This document shows, piece after piece, positions 43,856 through 54,779 of a DNA stretch of 64,000 nucleotides. The DNA is taken from assembly GCA_035048495.1 (NCBI GenBank), contig CM068542.1:41569109-41633108 (forward strand), read 5' to 3'. Position numbers and translations under genes: made by a program. This stretch comes from Euptelea pleiosperma. Its lineage: Eukaryota; Streptophyta; Magnoliopsida; Ranunculales; Eupteleaceae. Each line of letters opens with the position of its first letter. The stretch's first letter is position 1. Below the pieces are notes generated by a model that worked only from the letters and a program-made list of their open reading frames with translations, made no database searches and was not told the DNA's origin.

Positions 43856-46740
43856 TCTATATAACAAAATAGGACGGTTGTCTCCGCCTCTTATATGACT
43901 TCATAAAGGATGGCCAAGATCTTATCACACCAAATGGACGGTGGATCTCGGCCACTCACACCCATTTTGACAAATGCTTTGTCGATGAGTGCCGTGGGCA
44001 CAGGTCACCTATCTATATAACAAAACAGGACGGTTGTCTCCCCCTCTTATCTAGCTTCGTAAAGGATGGCCGAGATCTTATCACACCAAGTGGGTGGTGG
44101 ATCTTAACCACTCACACCCAATTTTGACAAATGCTTTGTCGATGAGTGTCGTGGGCACGGGTCACCTACTATTTACCGACATATAAGGAATGAAATGGGT
44201 TGGATTTACATATAGCCCAAGGATCAGGGTCAGGAGCCCCACTTTTTATGCTTCGAGAGGGGTGTTACTGTTAAAATGGATTGAAACGACCAGGGGCAAA
44301 AATGAAAAAATGAATTTTAATGATTTTAACCTAAAAAAGTGGTGCTGAAATTCAAATTTTGAAATTTGAAAATTAAAAAAATAAAATAGAATTTAACGAA
44401 AATTTAATAGTTTTCTTATACCCCTCTTATCTTATATGGCTTCAATAATGAGTGGTTGAGATCCACTATGCTTCATATCGATGGCTGAGATTAACTCCCA
44501 CCCGATTTTGACAAACACTTTATCGGAAAAGTGCCGCGGGCACGGGCCACCCACGCATATATCAAGACAACTCAATTGTATTCTCTTATCTTATCTATCT
44601 ATTTAATGTGGACGGTTAGATAAAGAGTGGTTGAGATCAAATCCATCGATCTAATGTGGATGGTTAAATTTTAGCCACTCAATCCGCCTCATTTGACCTC
44701 AATTCATTCAAAATTTTAATTTCAACACCATTATTTTTTGTTATTTATATTATTTTCTCATTTCTCCCTCTGTGCGTTACAATCCGTTATAATAGAAAAA
44801 ATGGTAACGCCCCAGTTCGTTATACCGTTTGAGTGCCGAAGGCACCCAACTTTTGCAAATGCTTTTGTCGGGGAGTGCCGTGGGCATGGGCCATTTACTA
44901 TTCTATATAACAAAACACATTGATTGTCTCCCCACTTATACCTCCTCTTATAAGCATCAACAAAGAAGGACTGAGATCTAATCCTCCTCCAAATGGATGG
45001 TGGATCTCCGCCACTCACTTGATTTTGGCAAATTCTTTGTGGAGTGCCGATGGCACGGGGCACCCACTAATCTATATAACAAAACAGGGAAGTTATCTCC
45101 CCACTTATACCCCCTCTTATCTATTTTAACAAAGAAGGGCCGAGATCTTATCTCCAAAATAGACAGTGGATCTTAGCCACTCACATTTGATTTTGACAAA
45201 AAATTTGTTGGAGAGTGCCATGAGGACGGGCCACCCACTATCAATATAACAAGTGACTTAGGTTTTCTTATACCCCTCTTATCTTATATGGCTTCAATAA
45301 TTAGTGGCTGAGATCCACTATGCTTTATATCGATGGCTGAGATTAACTCCCACCTGATTTTGACAAACACTTTGTCGGAAAGTGCCGCGGGCACGGACCA
45401 CCCATGCATATAACAAGACAACTCAGGTGTATTCTATTATCTTATCCATCCATCTAATGTGACGGTTAGATAAAGAGTGGTTGAGATCAAATCCATCGAT
45501 CTAATGTGGACGGTTAGATTTCAGCCACTCAATCCGCCTCATTTGACTTCAATTTATTCAAAATTTGAATTTCAACACCATTAATTGTTATTTCTGTTAT
45601 TTTTCCATTTCTCCCTCTGTGCATTACAATCCGTTATAACAGCCGTTATAATGGAAAAAATGGTAATGCTCTAGTCCGTTATACCGTTTGAGTGCCGAAG
45701 GCACCCAATTTTTGCAAACGCTTTTGTCGGAGTGTGCCGTGGGCACGGGCCATTTACTAGTCTATATAACAAAACAGGGAAGTTGTCTCCCCACTTATAC
45801 CCCCTCTTATCTGTTTTTTCAAAGAAGGGCCGAGATCTTATCTTCAAAATAGACAGTGGATCTTAGCCACTCACATTTGATTTTGACAAAAAATTTGTTG
45901 GAGAGTGCCATGGGCACGGGCTACCCACTATCAATATAACAAATGACTGATTTTCTTATACCCACTCTTATCTTATATGGCTTCAATAATGAGTGGCTGA
46001 GATCCACTATGCTTCATATCGATGGCTAAGATTAACTCCCACCCGATTTTGACAAATACTTTGTCGGAAAGTGCCGCGGACACGGGCCACTCACACATAT
46101 AACAAAGCAACTCAGTTGTATTCTCTTATCTTATCCATCTATCTTATGTGGACGGTTAGATAAAGAGTGGTTGAGATCAAATCCATCGATCTAATGTGGA
46201 CGGTTAGATTTCAGCCACTCAATCTACCTCATTTGACCTCAATTTATTCAAAATTTGAATTTCAACATTGCTATTTATGTAATTTTACCATTTCTCCCTC
46301 TGTGCGTTACAATCCGTTATAATGGAAAAAATGATAACACCCCAGTCCGTTATACCGTTTGAGTGTCGAGGCACCCAAATTTTGTAAACGCTTTTGTCGG
46401 AGAGTGCCGTGGGCACGGGCCATTTACTATCTATATAACAAAACAGGACGGTTGTCTCCCCCTCTTATCCGGTTTCATAAATGATGGCCGAGATCTTATC
46501 ACACCAAATGGACAGTGGATCTCAGCCACTCACACCCAATTTTGACAAACGCTTTGTCGATGAGTGCCGTGGGCATGGGCCACCTACTAGTATATAACAA
46601 AACACATCGGTTGTCTCCCCCAGGCTTCATAAAGGATGGCCAAGATCTTATCCCCCAATGGACAGTGGATCTCCACCACTCACACCCGATTTTGGTAAAT
46701 GCTTTGTCAGGAGTGCCGTGGGCACGGGCCACCCACTAGT
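43856..46740 (+). mobile_element. End-to-end chain of about 11 Helitron-like units
   Basis: Units begin TCTATATAAC (or TCAATATAAC, CATATAAC) and end in a GTGCCGTGGGCAC hairpin followed 10 bp later by CTAG, CTAT or CTAA. Approximate units: 43,856-44,011; 44,012-44,173; about 44,400-44,570; about 44,570-44,901; 44,902-45,070; 45,071-45,240; 45,241-45,407; 45,408-45,760; 45,761-45,930; 45,931-46,096; 46,097-46,429; 46,430-46,590; 46,591-46,739. A 5' TC, a 3' hairpin plus CTRR and no target duplication are Helitron features. Each new unit starts exactly at the end of the last. Open stretches here code for nothing recognisable. Confidence 0.75.
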
Positions 46741-47211
46741 TACAAACAAAAGAAACAGTAGACAAAAATTCAACCACTTGGAGTTGGTGGGAGCACTTGG
46801 AATAAAAAAGAGAAAGAAAAGTAAGAGAAAATGGTGGGAGTGGGATGAACTTAGTGAGCACAAATGAAATCGAAAAATTTGCACGAGGTTAAGAGCTTAC
46901 ATAGGTGGAGATATAATGTCGGAGGTCGAGAATTCATCAAGAGAGAGAGAGAGGTGTACTCTTTTTTCTATTTATACAAGGGTGTGGGATGACAACTTCT
47001 AGATCTGAAGTACAAAAACAAGGGGTGTGTGAAGACCAAGGTGTGTAAAGAAAGCGAAACACTACTTACAAATTAAAATGGGGTGTGCAAAAATTGAAAG
47101 ACACAAAAGTAATTGTAAAAACAAAGATTGGAGTCCGGCTTGTGAGGAAACGGGGTGTGCAAATATGTGCTCTCTAAAATATAGGAGTTTGAAAAGAGTC
47201 TGTCTAGAGTT
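46741..47211. other. Non-coding stretch, no gene seen
   Basis: AT- and GA-rich sequence between the Helitron chain and the next MITE. A GAGAGAGAGAG run lies at 46,940. Nothing else can be supported. Confidence 0.45.
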
Positions 47212-47551
47212 TAGGGCTGCAACTCGTGTGGGTTGGAGTTCAACCCTAGCTAAGCCTGAGCCCAATCCAACTTGAGCCCAACCTGATTGGGTTAATTGAG
47301 TTACTAAAAAAAATTGATTGTATCAAGGGTGATGTAAGAGGTGGTGGCCCTACTAGTGCCGCAACTTTGGCGGGCTCAAGTTAGGTCTAAAGTACCCCTA
47401 AAAGAGCAAAAGACTTAAATTTTTAAAAAAACATAAGAAGGCCATTTTCAGCAAAGTAAGGGAAATTTTGAGATTTCACCTATTGCACATGCAAGAAGGG
47501 CCTTCGTCCACACACCCACGCTCAGCTTGAGCCCTCCCAAGTTGCAACCTA
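47212..47551. mobile_element. hAT-type MITE (TAGGGCTGCAAC family), perfect 8-bp TSD
   Basis: The ends are TAGGGCTGCAAC and GTTGCAACCTA, and the target duplication CTAGAGTT is exact at 47,204-47,211 and 47,552-47,559. It is 340 bp, with internal GAGCCCAA / TTGGGTT-rich text. A family member at 55,017 shares the ends. Confidence 0.85.
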
Positions 47552-47559
47552 CTAGAGTT

Positions 47560-48233
47560 GTTCCCACTTCCTACAACTACACAACCTACACTCTATTCTC
47601 ACATCTGGTGGTGGGTTCTCCTAGGAAAATCTAATCATACATTGAGCTGTCCGCGACTCTCATCATGATGATCATCACCACAAAAAAAAACAGTGCATTC
47701 TTATGTTAACAACAGTATACAAGTTGACCTAAAGTAATGGTTCAGTTGGATGGTCTGAATTTTTGAAATTTAAGTGAACTTTTCATTAATAAGAAATGTC
47801 AGAGTGCACTGGTTTTTTGTGCGGATGACCTTCACGGTATAGACAACTTATTGCGTGGTTGAATTGTCCAACATGATCTCCCTGCAAGCCCGACAATCGG
47901 GTGTAAGAAATGGTTGTAGCTCTAGACAAACTTGAATGAAAATTGCATATTATAAGATTACCAAGATAGTTCCCAAATTATTATGTATTTAATATGTGAT
48001 GGGAGTTTTGCTTCCCCTTTCTTTTTTTTACTATTTGAAGATTATTTTGATCCTGATTGTCAAGATTAAGGTTCTAGGGTTGAATCAATCGGAGTACGTG
48101 ACATTTAGGATTCAAGGTGAATTCACAGGGTTCAATTTGGTTTGGGTTTGCTTTTAATTCATGACATGGATTAGCTAATCCTTGGAGTTCAATTGGTTAG
48201 GACGAGTGATCTATTTTGTAAGTTATACACCCA
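47560..48233. other. Non-coding stretch
   Basis: No exon, RNA gene or defined repeat is seen. Confidence 0.45.
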
Positions 48234-48242
48234 ATTTGTTTA

Positions 48243-48595
48243 GAGTCAGGATCGGGGGACAACCTTTTTTACAACAAAAAATTGGCGCGGGCCAATATAT
48301 AAATTATAAGTTTTGGAATTGGATGATTTTTGGCGAGGATAGCTGACCTCTATGGCGAGGAGATCATTCTCACAAAAATTCAAATCATTCTGATATTCGT
48401 AGACTGGTTTAGAAGTAGAAGAATTATGGACCGTCTATTTTTACTGTTAACTTGAAGACGGGGTTAGAAATTTCAGAATAGGCTGATTTTTTTAGGGGCA
48501 ATCCATATGGTGAGGAGATATCTCACCAAAAATCAGCTATTGATTCATCTTCCACACGTGGGTACGCCAAAATTGTTGTCCCCAGATCTTGACCC
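48243..48595. mobile_element. MULE-type MITE (GGATCGGGGGACAAC family), 9-bp TSD
   Basis: Termini GAGTCAGGATCGGGGGACAA and TTGTCCCCAGATCTTGACCC are inverted copies. The duplication ATTTGTTTA is exact at 48,234-48,242 and 48,596-48,604. Two inner arms contain GGTGAGGAGAT. A family member at 51,213 has its own 9-bp duplication. Confidence 0.88.
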
Positions 48596-48792
48596 ATTTG
48601 TTTAATATGTGGATCACGATCAGTTGATCTAAATCAAGAAATACAGGACATAGTTGTCAAGTTCAGGTTTTGATCTGATTTGAGCTTAATGAGTTCTTGG
48701 AGATTGAATCAATAAGTTTTGTGAGTTTAATTCGCTAAATATTACAGGTTTGATTTCTATTATCAAAGTTCCAATCATTTATTATCCCATTT

Positions 48793-49058
48793 AACGTAGG
48801 GTCGTGATGTGACAAGGTGTACCTCACGCTCTTTTGATCTGCCACCTGGGCCCACTGACCCAATGGATGTTTAGCCCTGAGGAAGGAGTAAAACTGCTGT
48901 CACAACAGATTGAAAATCACAAGCCAATGAGTTATCGGAATGTACCCAAGCGCTTTTTGCAACGTGCCCATGTGCTTTTGCTTTGAGGTGTACGTGTCGA
49001 GAACTCATTGGCTTGTGATTGTGTGATTTGCAATCCGGTGTGACAGAAGTTTTACTCA
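48793..49058. mobile_element. GATGTAACAAGG MITE half plus GAGTAAAACT element
   Basis: A left end of the GATGTAACAAGG family (about 48,801) runs into the core module (GACCCAATGGATGTTTAGCC) and is then cut by a 172-bp foldback (48,886-49,057) with ends GAGTAAAACTGCTGTCACA / TGTGACAGAAGTTTTACTC. The foldback is like the intact element at 61,385, but no target duplication is visible, so the flanks are rearranged. Confidence 0.6.
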
Positions 49059-49480
49059 ATGGGTCGGTTCGGTTGGTTCCTAAGGTACTTGCAACTGGAA
49101 TCAATATTGCCGGTTCTTATCGATTATGGTTTTCAAAATGATGGACCTGGAACTGCAACCGATTGTTTGGTTGCGGTCAGTTTTGGATCCGGGTACATCG
49201 GTTCCAATCTTGATAATATGACAATTTCAACGCTATATATATACATTTCATGTTATATATATATATATATATATATTAATATATTGGTTTGGTTCAAATA
49301 TCAAACTACCCACAACCGAAACTGTTATTATCGGTTCGATTCTGGTTCTTGCTTGGTCGGTTCCCAGAAATGGAGAACTGGTTTCGATTCAGTTCCGGTT
49401 AAATGGGTACAAATTGACCCTTCTATAGTATATGCCTATACATGCATTTTGGCACATTTTTCTTCTAATATAAAATAAAG
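49059..49480. repeat. GGTTCGGTTGG-type inverted repeat with AT core
   Basis: GGTCGGTTCGGTTGGTTCC at 49,063 pairs loosely with inverted text near 49,340-49,400 (GGTTCTTGCTTGGTCGGTTC), around an (AT)n run at 49,253-49,275. The 139-codon open stretch on + is repetitive and not a gene. Confidence 0.4.
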
Positions 49481-49483
49481 TAA

Positions 49484-49858
49484 GGGTCGTGATGTAACAA
49501 GGTATACTTGAGATCTTTTCAAATGTGGAAGCACATTATTGTTATTCACCGCTGCCATCTGGGCCCACTGACCGCATGGATGTTTAGCCCACCCCTTAGT
49601 AGACATTCATACAAAAAATCAGCTTGTTTGACGATTTTTAATAGTTAGTTTTAGTACTAAAAGAAATGGTTGAATTCAATGGTTATAAGAACGCTTTAAA
49701 AATTACTAAAATCTAATGGTTAGAAATTACCAATCAGGGTATATCCACCAAGGGGTGGGATAAACATCCATGCGGTTGGTGGGCCCAGATGATAGCGTTG
49801 AGTAACAAAAATCGTGCTTCTGCATTTGAAAATGTTTCAGGCATTCCTTGTTACATCT
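49484..49858. mobile_element. MITE, GATGTAACAAGG family, uninterrupted copy
   Basis: Left GGGTCGTGATGTAACAAGGT, right CCTTGTTACATC. The arms carry GACCGCATGGATGTTTAGCC / CATCCATGCGGTTGGTGGGC and CCACCCCTTAGT / CCAAGGGGTGGG. This copy shows what the element at 24,551 looked like before it was split. No clear target duplication. Confidence 0.65.
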
Positions 49859-50279
49859 TTTTCCTAAAATATACCCTAGGTTCCGCAATGAAGGCAATAA
49901 CACTTCGAATACTTATAGGACCCACTCATTCTGAAGGACAAAGATTTTGTGGAATTGATTCCTAAGAGACAATCTACGATGGATGTTTGCTTGCAAAATA
50001 AAAGACCAACTACGAATATAAGAAGAAGAACAACTTTTTTTCCTAACACTTCGGAGTGACGTAAGGGGGTGTTTGGTTGATGTTGTACGTTTATTCATGA
50101 AGGGACTTTCTTGTAAACTTGTCGATTGGATTGTGGGTTTCAGTCTAGAATAGAACTATTTTACGCTTAGAAAACGCACTTCAGGCAGGTGGAAACAAAT
50201 CAATAGAATTTCTAAATATTTAGGGCGTGTTTGATTGTACAGAAAATTTTCCCGAGAAAATACATTTGGGAAATGCCTT

Positions 50280-50770
50280 AAGGACCTGTTTGGTAACGCA
50301 CTGCGGCGGGAAAATAAAATATTTAGCCGCGCTAGCCACTCGCCCTCGGAGAATATTTTGCCGGGCCTACATATTTGCCCTCCGCTGCGGAAAAACATTT
50401 GATCACCTCCCCCCCCTGTGTAAATATTTTCACGCCAATTTTGCCTTGGTGAGAAAATTTTATTTTCTCGCCGGAAAATCACTATTTTCAATAAAAATTA
50501 ATTTTTTAATATATAAAAAAGATAAAAATGAATTTTTTTTTTATCCTTTGACATAATATGTGGTTCCCGCACTCACCCAACCTATTTTTGACTTACTTTG
50601 ACATGTTGGACCCACTCAAATTGAAAGAAAATAAAGTAAGCTGAAGTGAGCTAGTTCGTACACATACCAAACATTGTTAAATAATGATATGAGCAAATAT
50701 TTAGCCAAGATAATATTCGCCTGGCTAAATATTCGCCGTCGGAACTCTTCTTCTCACGTACCAAACAGAC
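50280..50770. repeat. Probable MITE with GxCCTGTTTGGTA ends
   Basis: GGACCTGTTTGGTAACGCA at 50,281 has its inverse GTACCAAACAGACCC at about 50,757-50,771, and AATATTTAGCC / GGCTAAATATT pair inside. Coding potential is absent. The target duplication cannot be fixed. Confidence 0.5.
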
Positions 50771-51134
50771 CCAAATGACTGATTGATTGCAATTGAGAAC
50801 ACATATTTCAATCATGTGGGAAAAGAAAGGCGTATTTTCAGGTGGAAATAAATTCTTACTTATCTGGATGAGAAATGAGTTCCAGGCTTAGTAGGAAAAA
50901 ATATCCAAATTCAAATGGCCTGGTAGGGAGAATTATGCAGATTTAAAATGACCCTCTAACAATGGACAGCTGTGTTTTCCAAAGGAAAATGCGATTTTCC
51001 CACTTGGCAAACAAACACGCCATTAGAATCATTGTATAGACAGACTTGCAGCAGTAACCAAACACTGTAAATGGTAATTCCTTCTAAAGGCGCATTGTTT
51101 TATGCCCATTTGAGCATTATCGACACAAAGGTAC

Positions 51135-52039
51135 CAGGGCCGTCTCGATGCAAGTCGAGGCCTAAGGCGAAAACTCCATATGAGTCCCTTTAATATTTAA
51201 TATATTAATATAGGATCGGGATCGGGGGACAACTATTTGGCGGACCCACTTACAAGATGAACCAACCGCTGATTTTTGGTGAGGATGATCTCTATGGTGA
51301 GGAGATCATCCTCACAAAACTTCAAATCATTCCAATATTCGTAGACTGGTTTATGAGTTGAAGAATTATGGACCGTTTATTTTTACCGAGTAACTTCAAA
51401 ACCACATTTGATGGGGTTAGAAATGTTAGAATGGGCTGATTTTTTTGGAGGTGATCTATATGGTGAGGAGATCATCCTCAGCAAAAATCAGCCAGTGATT
51501 CATCTTCTATGTGGGTCCGCCAAAATGGTTGTCCACGTATCCTGATCCATTAATATATGTATTAATTAAAAGTTTTAACTCTCTATGTGGTAGAAAATCT
51601 TATTTAACAACTATTCATGATGATCAAAAGCTATTGAAAAAAATTTAGATGAACATTGACTTCTGTTGCACTCTATGCAGAAGACTCTCGCGGCCCTATA
51701 TAGATCATTTTTTGCGCCTAATGACTGTGTGGATGTTCAACCCACATATTGGTGGATAAACACGCTAAAAATCAGCTTGATTGATGATTTCTAGCCATTA
51801 GATTTACTACTCAAAAAGCATGCTTGAATCAAATGGCTAAAATCAAATCCTAAAAGGTACTAAAATCTATGGCTAGAGATGACCAATCAAGTTATTTTTC
51901 GGTTTGTATGTCCAACAAGGGGTGGGCTAAACATCCATGGGGTTAGTGAACTGGGGCCTTCTCTCACTTGGGCTGGGGGCCTTCTCTCACATGGGGCCTA
52001 AGGCACCGTCTTACTGGCCTTATGGTTGAGCCGGCCCTG
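51135..52039. mobile_element. hAT-type MITE with a MULE MITE inside it
   Basis: Ends CAGGGCCGTCTCGATG and GGTTGAGCCGGCCCTG; flanks AAAGGTAC (51,127-51,134) and AAGGGTAC (52,040-52,047), an 8-bp duplication with one mismatch. The element at 51,213-51,548 was inserted after this one. The remaining body contains the core module (GACTGTGTGGATGTTCAACC, near 51,722). Confidence 0.82.
51213..51548. mobile_element. MULE-type MITE nested in hAT element, perfect 9-bp TSD
   Basis: Ends GGATCGGGATCGGGGGACAA and GTTGTCCACGTATCCTGATC; target duplication ATTAATATA at 51,204-51,212 and 51,549-51,557. Same family as 48,243-48,595. Confidence 0.88.
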
Positions 52040-52422
52040 AAGGGTACTTGAAGAAAACTTGATATCGCTTTACGTTCACTAAAATATACCGTACAGAGTT
52101 AAATTTTTAACCAAACAAGCTCAAGAGGGAAGAAAGCATGATCAATGTGTTATTTTGAATGGGAGGGAAAGAAAGCAAATAGTCATGCGTCATGGATTGC
52201 AGGGTTTTGTGCAAAATGCCCATTTTAGTGGTATCATCGCCGAGGAAAACATGGAAGAGAAATCCAAAATAAACAACCATTAGAGGAACATATTAATATT
52301 ACCACATGGTTTTATTAGTTTAGTCTATCGTGGTGTGTGCTTCTCACCTGCCCTACTTGACTCAAATAAAAACTCCTATCCTTTCCATGTAGGAGTCCAA
52401 TTTTGATGGCTCATACTCCCAG

Positions 52423-52608
52423 GACCCCCTTTTGTGACCCCTCTTGTGAGTCGTGTGCTCAGCCATGGATTTTGAGAATCCAACTGTGGTTGAGCGCTGA
52501 CAAAAAGTGAATGCCAGCTCAGCTCTATCAACCACAGTCGGATCTCGGAATCCACGGCCGAGCACACGACTCCCAGAGGGGTCACAAAAATGGGGTCCCC
52601 AGAGCCTG
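52423..52608. repeat. Long inverted repeat upstream of the ERF remnant
   Basis: Arms of about 75 bp pair: GGACCCCCTTTTGTGACCCC with GGGGTCACAAAAATGGGGTC, GAGTCGTGTGCTC with GAGCACACGACTC, and CAACTGTGGTTGA with TCAACCACAGT, around a short loop at about 52,500. Flanking CCCAG repeats may be a short target duplication. The transcript would form a strong hairpin. Region 52,040-52,420 left of it holds nothing I can name. Confidence 0.75.
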
Positions 52609-52664
52609 ACCCAATTTTGATTAGTAAGCAAATTTGTCTTCACTTAAGTCTTCCAAGTTCCAAC

Positions 52665-52672
52665 TATATATA
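52665..52672 (+). promoter_or_regulatory. TATA box of the ERF gene
   Basis: TATATATA followed by a CA-rich leader, about 68 bp upstream of the ATG at 52,740. Position and sequence fit a plant core promoter. Confidence 0.5.
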
Positions 52673-52739
52673 CACACACACTGCTCTAACTGCAACACCA
52701 CAATCTAGCTTAGTGGCTTAGGTCTCAAGGAAGCACCAA

Positions 52740-53105
52740 ATGGAACATCTCCCTCAATTGCTACATATGAATCCGAGGCGACGGTCCAGACAATCTAGCA
52801 AGTACCTAGGGGTTCGACGAGGCCATGGGGCAGATACGCTGCTGAGATTCGAAACCCTTACACTAAGAAGAGACTGTTGGCTAGGCACATTTGATACTGA
52901 GGAGGAAGAGGCAGTAGCTTACGATCTTTCAGCCATATCTTTCAGTGGACTCGGCGGAGCTCGGACCAATTTCTATTACCCTTTCTTTGCTCCTCCCCCT
53001 CCGCCACCACCTCCGACACCAGAGCTTAGTACGTCGTTAATTTTTACATGTTTCGATCCACGAAAGGTTTGTTACAAAGATAGAATGTTAAGGACATTGT
53101 TATAA
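52740..53105 (+). pseudogene. AP2/ERF transcription factor with two compensating frameshifts
   Basis: The open frame is 121 codons: QSSKYLGVRR, then 17 out-of-frame codons, then WLGTFDTEEEEAVAYDLSAI, SFSGLGGARTNFYYPF and a proline run. The start of the AP2/ERF domain (YLGVRR) and its RAYD half (WLGTFDT, AYD, ARTNFYYPF) are intact. Between about 52,821 and 52,874 the conserved core PWGRYAAEIRNPYTKKR is present only in another frame. This implies a one-base loss near 52,821 and a one-base gain near 52,874. The lost residues include those that contact the GCC-box DNA, so the product as read should not bind DNA. It stops at TAA in the target duplication of the MITE at 53,110. It may be a pseudogene, or may reflect two sequence errors. 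The ARTNFYYPF end suggests a PUCHI/LEP-like ERF, uncertain. Confidence 0.8.
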
Positions 53106-53109
53106 AGAA

Positions 53110-53487
53110 GGGTCAGGTTCCGTTGACAACCCTAAAATGACAGGATTCTGTACAGAACACAAATATGTGCCACATGGCACACTCTTAAGAGGACTCTGAC
53201 CATATGGATGCTTGGTCAATGCCTAGGTGGACCTACAAACCAAAATTCAACCTGATTAGTGATTTCTAGGCGTTGGAGCTTTGTACCTCAAATACTGCTA
53301 TAATTCCCACAGTTGAGATCAACCCATGAAAAAAGTCCAAACCAACTTCTAGAAATCACTAATCAGGATGCATTTTGGTCCAGGCCAACATCCATACGGT
53401 CAGAATCCTCCAAGAGCATGCCACGTGGCATATATTGTGTCCTATACAGAATCCTGTTATTTTAGGGTTGCCAACGGAGCTTGACCC
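53110..53487. mobile_element. MULE-type MITE family 1, perfect 9-bp TSD
   Basis: Ends GGGTCAGGTTCCGTTGACAA and CCAACGGAGCTTGACCC; duplication TATAAAGAA at 53,101-53,109 and 53,488-53,496. Arms extend over 150 bp on each side with CCACATGGCACAC / GCCACGTGG and the core module. Same family as 23,428-23,813. It is inserted directly after the ERF stop codon. Confidence 0.92.
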
Positions 53488-53792
53488 TATAAAGAATGGG
53501 GTTAAACATGATTAGGATAAAATGACAAGGTACTCTAGTATTTTACTTGTAGCCATTTGCAAAACGGCTGTACGTAGAGGAAAAGTTCGTGTACATTTCA
53601 AAAATTCGGTCAACAAATAGTGGGGACGTAAAAAGGCACCGAGAGATCATTATGCTACATTTGGTTTTGCTTTTAAAAATTGGGATTAAAGGGAAATTAC
53701 TTTTTTACTTTCTAGAGTTAAGACTAGAGTATTTGGAGATGTAAAGATCGCGTACTTACTACCGCTTTTCCTAATTTGCCATGTACTTCAGG

Positions 53793-54034
53793 GTGGCATT
53801 TTGGGTCGGTCCACTTCTACAGTACCGAGTCAGGCCGGGCCGGGTTCCAGGCATAGGGCTAGGGCGGGCTGGGCCCAGCCAAATCGGCCCGACTTTTTTT
53901 CTTTTTTAAATTCAAAAAATACAAGGGTGTGCTTGGTTGGGCTAAATTGGGCTGGACGGACCTGGGCCAGGCTCATCGAGTCGGGCCTCAAAATGGTGAA
54001 CCTGGGGCTGGGCCGCGGGCCAAAATGCCATGCT
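53793..54034. mobile_element. MITE-like, TGGCATTTTGG ends
   Basis: Left TGGCATTTTGGGTCGG and right GGGCCAAAATGCCA are inverted; the interior is rich in GGGCTGGG / GGCCCGG. Open stretches on both strands are GC-rich repeat and not genes. No target duplication is seen. Confidence 0.55.
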
Positions 54035-54224
54035 GACATGGACCAAAAACCTGACAAACGACAAGGAAGCTGTAATGTACAGGATGCGGACTAAATTTAA
54101 AAAGAAAACGGTAACTTTTTGTGGTATGGAAAAATTTCGTGTATAATATGCGCATTACAATGTTTTATTACAATATACGCGCAATTCCTCTTACTAATAT
54201 TGTACACATGCAACAGGATCAGGC

Positions 54225-54375
54225 TCACCATTCAATTGATGCCACCTCAGATCTCCTACACAAATCAGGTTGATTTTTTATTTGTAGGTCCACCTAGGGA
54301 TTGGCCAAACAGCCACACAGCCAGTGTCCTCTAACAATGTACCATTTGGCTCATATTGTGGGCGGGTCAGTGTCA
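54225..54375. repeat. Single MITE arm with core module
   Basis: TACACAAATCAGGTTGATTT, CACCTAGGGATTGGCCAAAC and GCCACACAGCCAGTGTCC, the right arm of a core-module MITE. The left arm is missing. Confidence 0.6.
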
Positions 54376-54779
54376 GCCAAGTTTTAGAGAGAGAGATCTC
54401 TCTTTTTGGGGTATGCCTTGACCAGGAGTCCGCCCGGGTAGGATATGGGATGTGCGAATATGGGCACCTTGAAAAAACTATCCTTTCACATGGATGCTCT
54501 GGCTAATCTTGAGTTATACAGCGCACTAAAAAAATGGTCGGGTTCCAATGACCAACAAAAATAACCAAAAAGGTCAACGTTTTTTCTCGGCCATGGTGGT
54601 TAATAGTGCTGAGCTGGCATCACTTTTGCAAAAGCAAAACCACCGTTAGATTCTCAGGATCCACGGCCAAGAAAAAAAAGTTAACTTTTGTTGCTCATGG
54701 GAACCTGTTCCAAAAAAAATTCTTCAATTGCGATAACCATTAGTAGACTCTCGCATAACTTCACTTGTACCAATCTTTA

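Noticed and set aside
43856..46740. CRISPR-like or ordinary satellite array
   Set aside because: Units are 150-350 bp and have Helitron-type ends (TC start, hairpin plus CTRR end). There are no short identical repeats with unique spacers.
49059..49478. 139-codon open stretch on + as a protein gene
   Set aside because: It is built from GGTTCGGTTGG repeats and an AT run. No domain or neighbouring exon is seen.
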